Below are positions 4,579 to 6,018 of a stretch of 6,018 nt of DNA, in pieces; the first letter of the stretch is position 1, and every line of letters starts with the position of its first letter. This DNA comes from Chloroflexota bacterium (GTDB taxonomy: Bacteria > Chloroflexota > Anaerolineae > Anaerolineales > DRMV01): positions 1 to 6,018 of the forward strand of contig JAADEN010000190.1 in assembly GCA_013153375.1 (NCBI GenBank), written 5' to 3'. A program made the translations under genes and the position numbers. The notes below the pieces were generated by a model that saw only the letters and a program-made list of their open reading frames with translations, did no database searches and was not told where the DNA came from.

Positions 4579-6018
4579 GGGTGATGAGGGACGAGGGGCG
4601 GCCCAGAGGACTGGCCTCGACGACCTCGTCGCCGCGCACCAGGCGTCCCTGATAGGGCCGCGCGCCGGCCTGGGCCACCCAGCCGCCCAGATTGAAGGGC
4701 ACGGGGCCGTCCGCGGCCATCCATTCGCCGTTGTATTTGCGCGCCAGATGGATGTGCGTGCCCGTGCTGATGCCGCCCTCGCACGAAGGATGCCCCAGCG
4801 GGTCGCCCTGCTGCACCCGATAGCCCACCTGCACCCGCCGCCCCTCGCTGGCGATGTGCAGGTAGAGCACATTCCAGCCCGTCTGCTCCCGTCCGTCGCC
4901 GTCCAGGTCGAGCACCACGATGCCGGGCTCGGAGCGTACCACCACCCCGTCGGCCACGGCCAGCACCCAATAGCGGCTCACCCGACACTGGGGACCGCCC
5001 TCTCGGGCCGGGGCCAGATCCAGCGCGGCCAGCGATCCCACCGGACCATACGCGCCGTGAGGCCCGCTGGTCAGGCTCCACCACTGGCCGCGGGCAAAGG
5101 GCAGGATGAAGGCCGGCTGGCGCAGGTCAGGGGGATAGAGGGGCTCGGCCCAGCGGGCCCGTTCCCACGGGTCGCCGAAGGTGGCCGTGTAGAACGCGGG
5201 GAAGCCCTGCGCGTGGGTGGGGTCCAGGGTGGCGGCCCACTGGTCCGGAGGCAGCAGTTGGGCGAAGAAGACCATCAGGGCCACGGTGCCCGCGTTGAGG
5301 GTCGGATCCAGGCGCAGGCGGGTGCCGTCCGCGAAGGTGATTTCGGTGAGCCAGCCCTCCCGCCAGCCGTAGTATCCCACCGCGAGTTGGTTGGCGGCCC
5401 AGGTCAGGGCGCGGGAGAGGCGTCCGTGGGCTTTGCTCTGAGGGCGCAGGAAGGGATTGTCTCGGGCCGCGGCCGTGGGCTGGCCGAAGACCCAGCCGCT
5501 GCGATACTCCAGCAGGGCCAGCAGCAGCCGGGGGTTCAGGCTGTAGTTGCGGGCGATGTAGGCCACCAGTTGGCCGCCATCCAGCGTGCCGGGGGTGGGC
5601 AGATATTCCTCGTAGGTCGCCAGCGCGCCTCCGGCCTGCTGCACGAAATCCTCGGTCGCGAAATCCACGGTGGAGGGCGAATAGACCACCTCGCTGTCGG
5701 GCAGCAGCCGTTGCGCGGGGGTCTGGCCCTGCACCGCGCCGGGAGGGATCCACAACTCCAGCCCCGGCGGGAGGAAGCCCCGCTCGGGCAGGTCGCGGCC
5801 GTCCAACCGGCGGATGGCTTCCGCGGGCACGCCAAAGCGCACCGCGAGCACGGCCAGGGTGTCGCCGGCCTGGGTGACATAGGTCTGGCCGCCATCTTGC
5901 AGCGCGGGCGTGGCCGCGGCCGCGGGCGTGGCCGGAGGGGCCTGGGCCGTGGTCGGCAGGTCGTGGGTGGGCAGTGCCGTGACGCGCAACGCGGACCCGG
6001 ACGCGTCGCGCGTCCATG
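4559..6018 (-). CDS. LysM / M23 metallopeptidase, upstream paralogue, N-terminus missing at the window edge
   Basis: An exported peptidoglycan hydrolase of the same build as the gene after it. The frame is open to the right edge, giving 485 visible residues counted from the codon at 6016-6014. A TTG at 5989-5987 could be called a start, but the paralogue has about 70 residues before its LysM and only about 45 are visible here, so the signal peptide is probably off the window. Order: Pro/Ala/Thr linker to residue 44, LysM 45-91 (YVTQAGDTLAVLAVRF, then LPPGLELWIP), helical domain about 115-290, M23 domain about 312-460. H320 and D333 (SGPH...AALDLAP), H387 (YLHIA), H421 and H423 (TGTHIHLAR) are the zinc and catalytic candidates, all present; C344 and C412 are a conserved cysteine pair. 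It ends in TAG at 4561-4559, inside the next gene. Confidence 0.9.
   Translation of the reverse strand, partial: WTRDASGSALRVTALPTHDLPTTAQAPPATPAAAATPALQDGGQTYVTQAGDTLAVLAVRFGVPAEAIRRLDGRDLPERGFLPPGLELWIPPGAVQGQTPAQRLLPDSEVVYSPSTVDFATEDFVQQAGGALATYEEYLPTPGTLDGGQLVAYIARNYSLNPRLLLALLEYRSGWVFGQPTAAARDNPFLRPQSKAHGRLSRALTWAANQLAVGYYGWREGWLTEITFADGTRLRLDPTLNAGTVALMVFFAQLLPPDQWAATLDPTHAQGFPAFYTATFGDPWERARWAEPLYPPDLRQPAFILPFARGQWWSLTSGPHGAYGPVGSLAALDLAPAREGGPQCRVSRYWVLAVADGVVVRSEPGIVVLDLDGDGREQTGWNVLYLHIASEGRRVQVGYRVQQGDPLGHPSCEGGISTGTHIHLARKYNGEWMAADGPVPFNLGGWVAQAGARPYQGRLVRGDEVVEASPLGRPSSLITRGPDDP
4717..4747. repeat. 31-bp direct repeat, copy in the upstream hydrolase
   Basis: Partner of 3228-3258, 1489 bases away in the same orientation. 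Recombination between the two would fuse the genes into one in-frame hydrolase, because both copies are read in the same codon phase. Confidence 0.8.

Noticed and set aside
3136..4584. 482-codon open frame on the plus strand, opposite the downstream hydrolase
   Set aside because: Arg/Gly/Ala/Val/Gln-rich product without motifs, wholly antisense to a gene with clear LysM and M23 domains.
4570..4872. In-frame N-terminal extension of the downstream hydrolase to an ATG at 4872
   Set aside because: It would overlap the M23 end of the upstream gene by about 300 bases with Arg/Ala/Trp-rich non-family sequence and would bury the signal peptide inside the protein.
5987..5989. TTG as the true start of the upstream hydrolase
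   Set aside because: The frame continues upstream to the edge, and a start here would leave an exported-type protein with no signal peptide; the paralogue has one followed by a similar linker.
5127..6017. Minus-strand frame starting at an ATG at 6017 and overlapping the upstream hydrolase
   Set aside because: Low-complexity Arg/Ala/Gly/Pro product; the correct phase carries the LysM and M23 motifs and is open to the edge.

Overview
The window is GC-rich throughout, and every gene I can support lies on the minus strand, so transcription runs from the right edge to the left. In that order they are: a LysM/M23 cell-wall hydrolase whose 5' end is cut off by the right edge, a second intact paralogue of it, an Hrq1/MrfA-type DNA helicase carrying an HNH nuclease domain, and the first 106 codons of selA (selenocysteine synthase), cut off by the left edge. 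Secreted proteins that join a LysM to an M23 peptidase through Pro/Thr linkers, together with the base composition, suggest a Chloroflexota bacterium (Anaerolineae-like). This is an inference from protein style; there is no rRNA or marker gene here to prove it.

Layout: 4559-6018, upstream hydrolase (partial). 3040-4569, downstream hydrolase, overlapping the first by 11 bases. 2948-3039, a 92-base gap holding an imperfect tandem repeat with small inverted repeats. 416-2947, helicase. 320-415, a 96-base gap with the only convincing promoter-like sequence in the window. 1-319, start of selA. There are no RNA genes, insertion sequences or CRISPR arrays, and the large plus-strand open frames are codon-bias shadows.

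How the genes relate: the two hydrolases are clear tandem duplicates, probably translationally coupled. Both have a LysM, a helical middle domain that faintly resembles lysozyme-like muramidases, and a C-terminal M23 domain with all zinc and catalytic residues. The His-to-Asp spacing of the M23 domain resembles the LasA/beta-lytic type rather than LytM. The helicase is a complete MrfA/Hrq1-like repair helicase whose zinc-binding (MZB/DUF1998) domain is split by an intact HNH domain, giving a possible one-protein helicase-nuclease. selA implies that the organism makes selenocysteine. I see no functional link between the wall hydrolases, the helicase and selA beyond shared orientation.

The most interesting object is the HNH insertion inside the MZB domain. 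Next are the paralogous hydrolases with a DxDxDG loop inserted into the peptidase fold, and the intergenic repeat.
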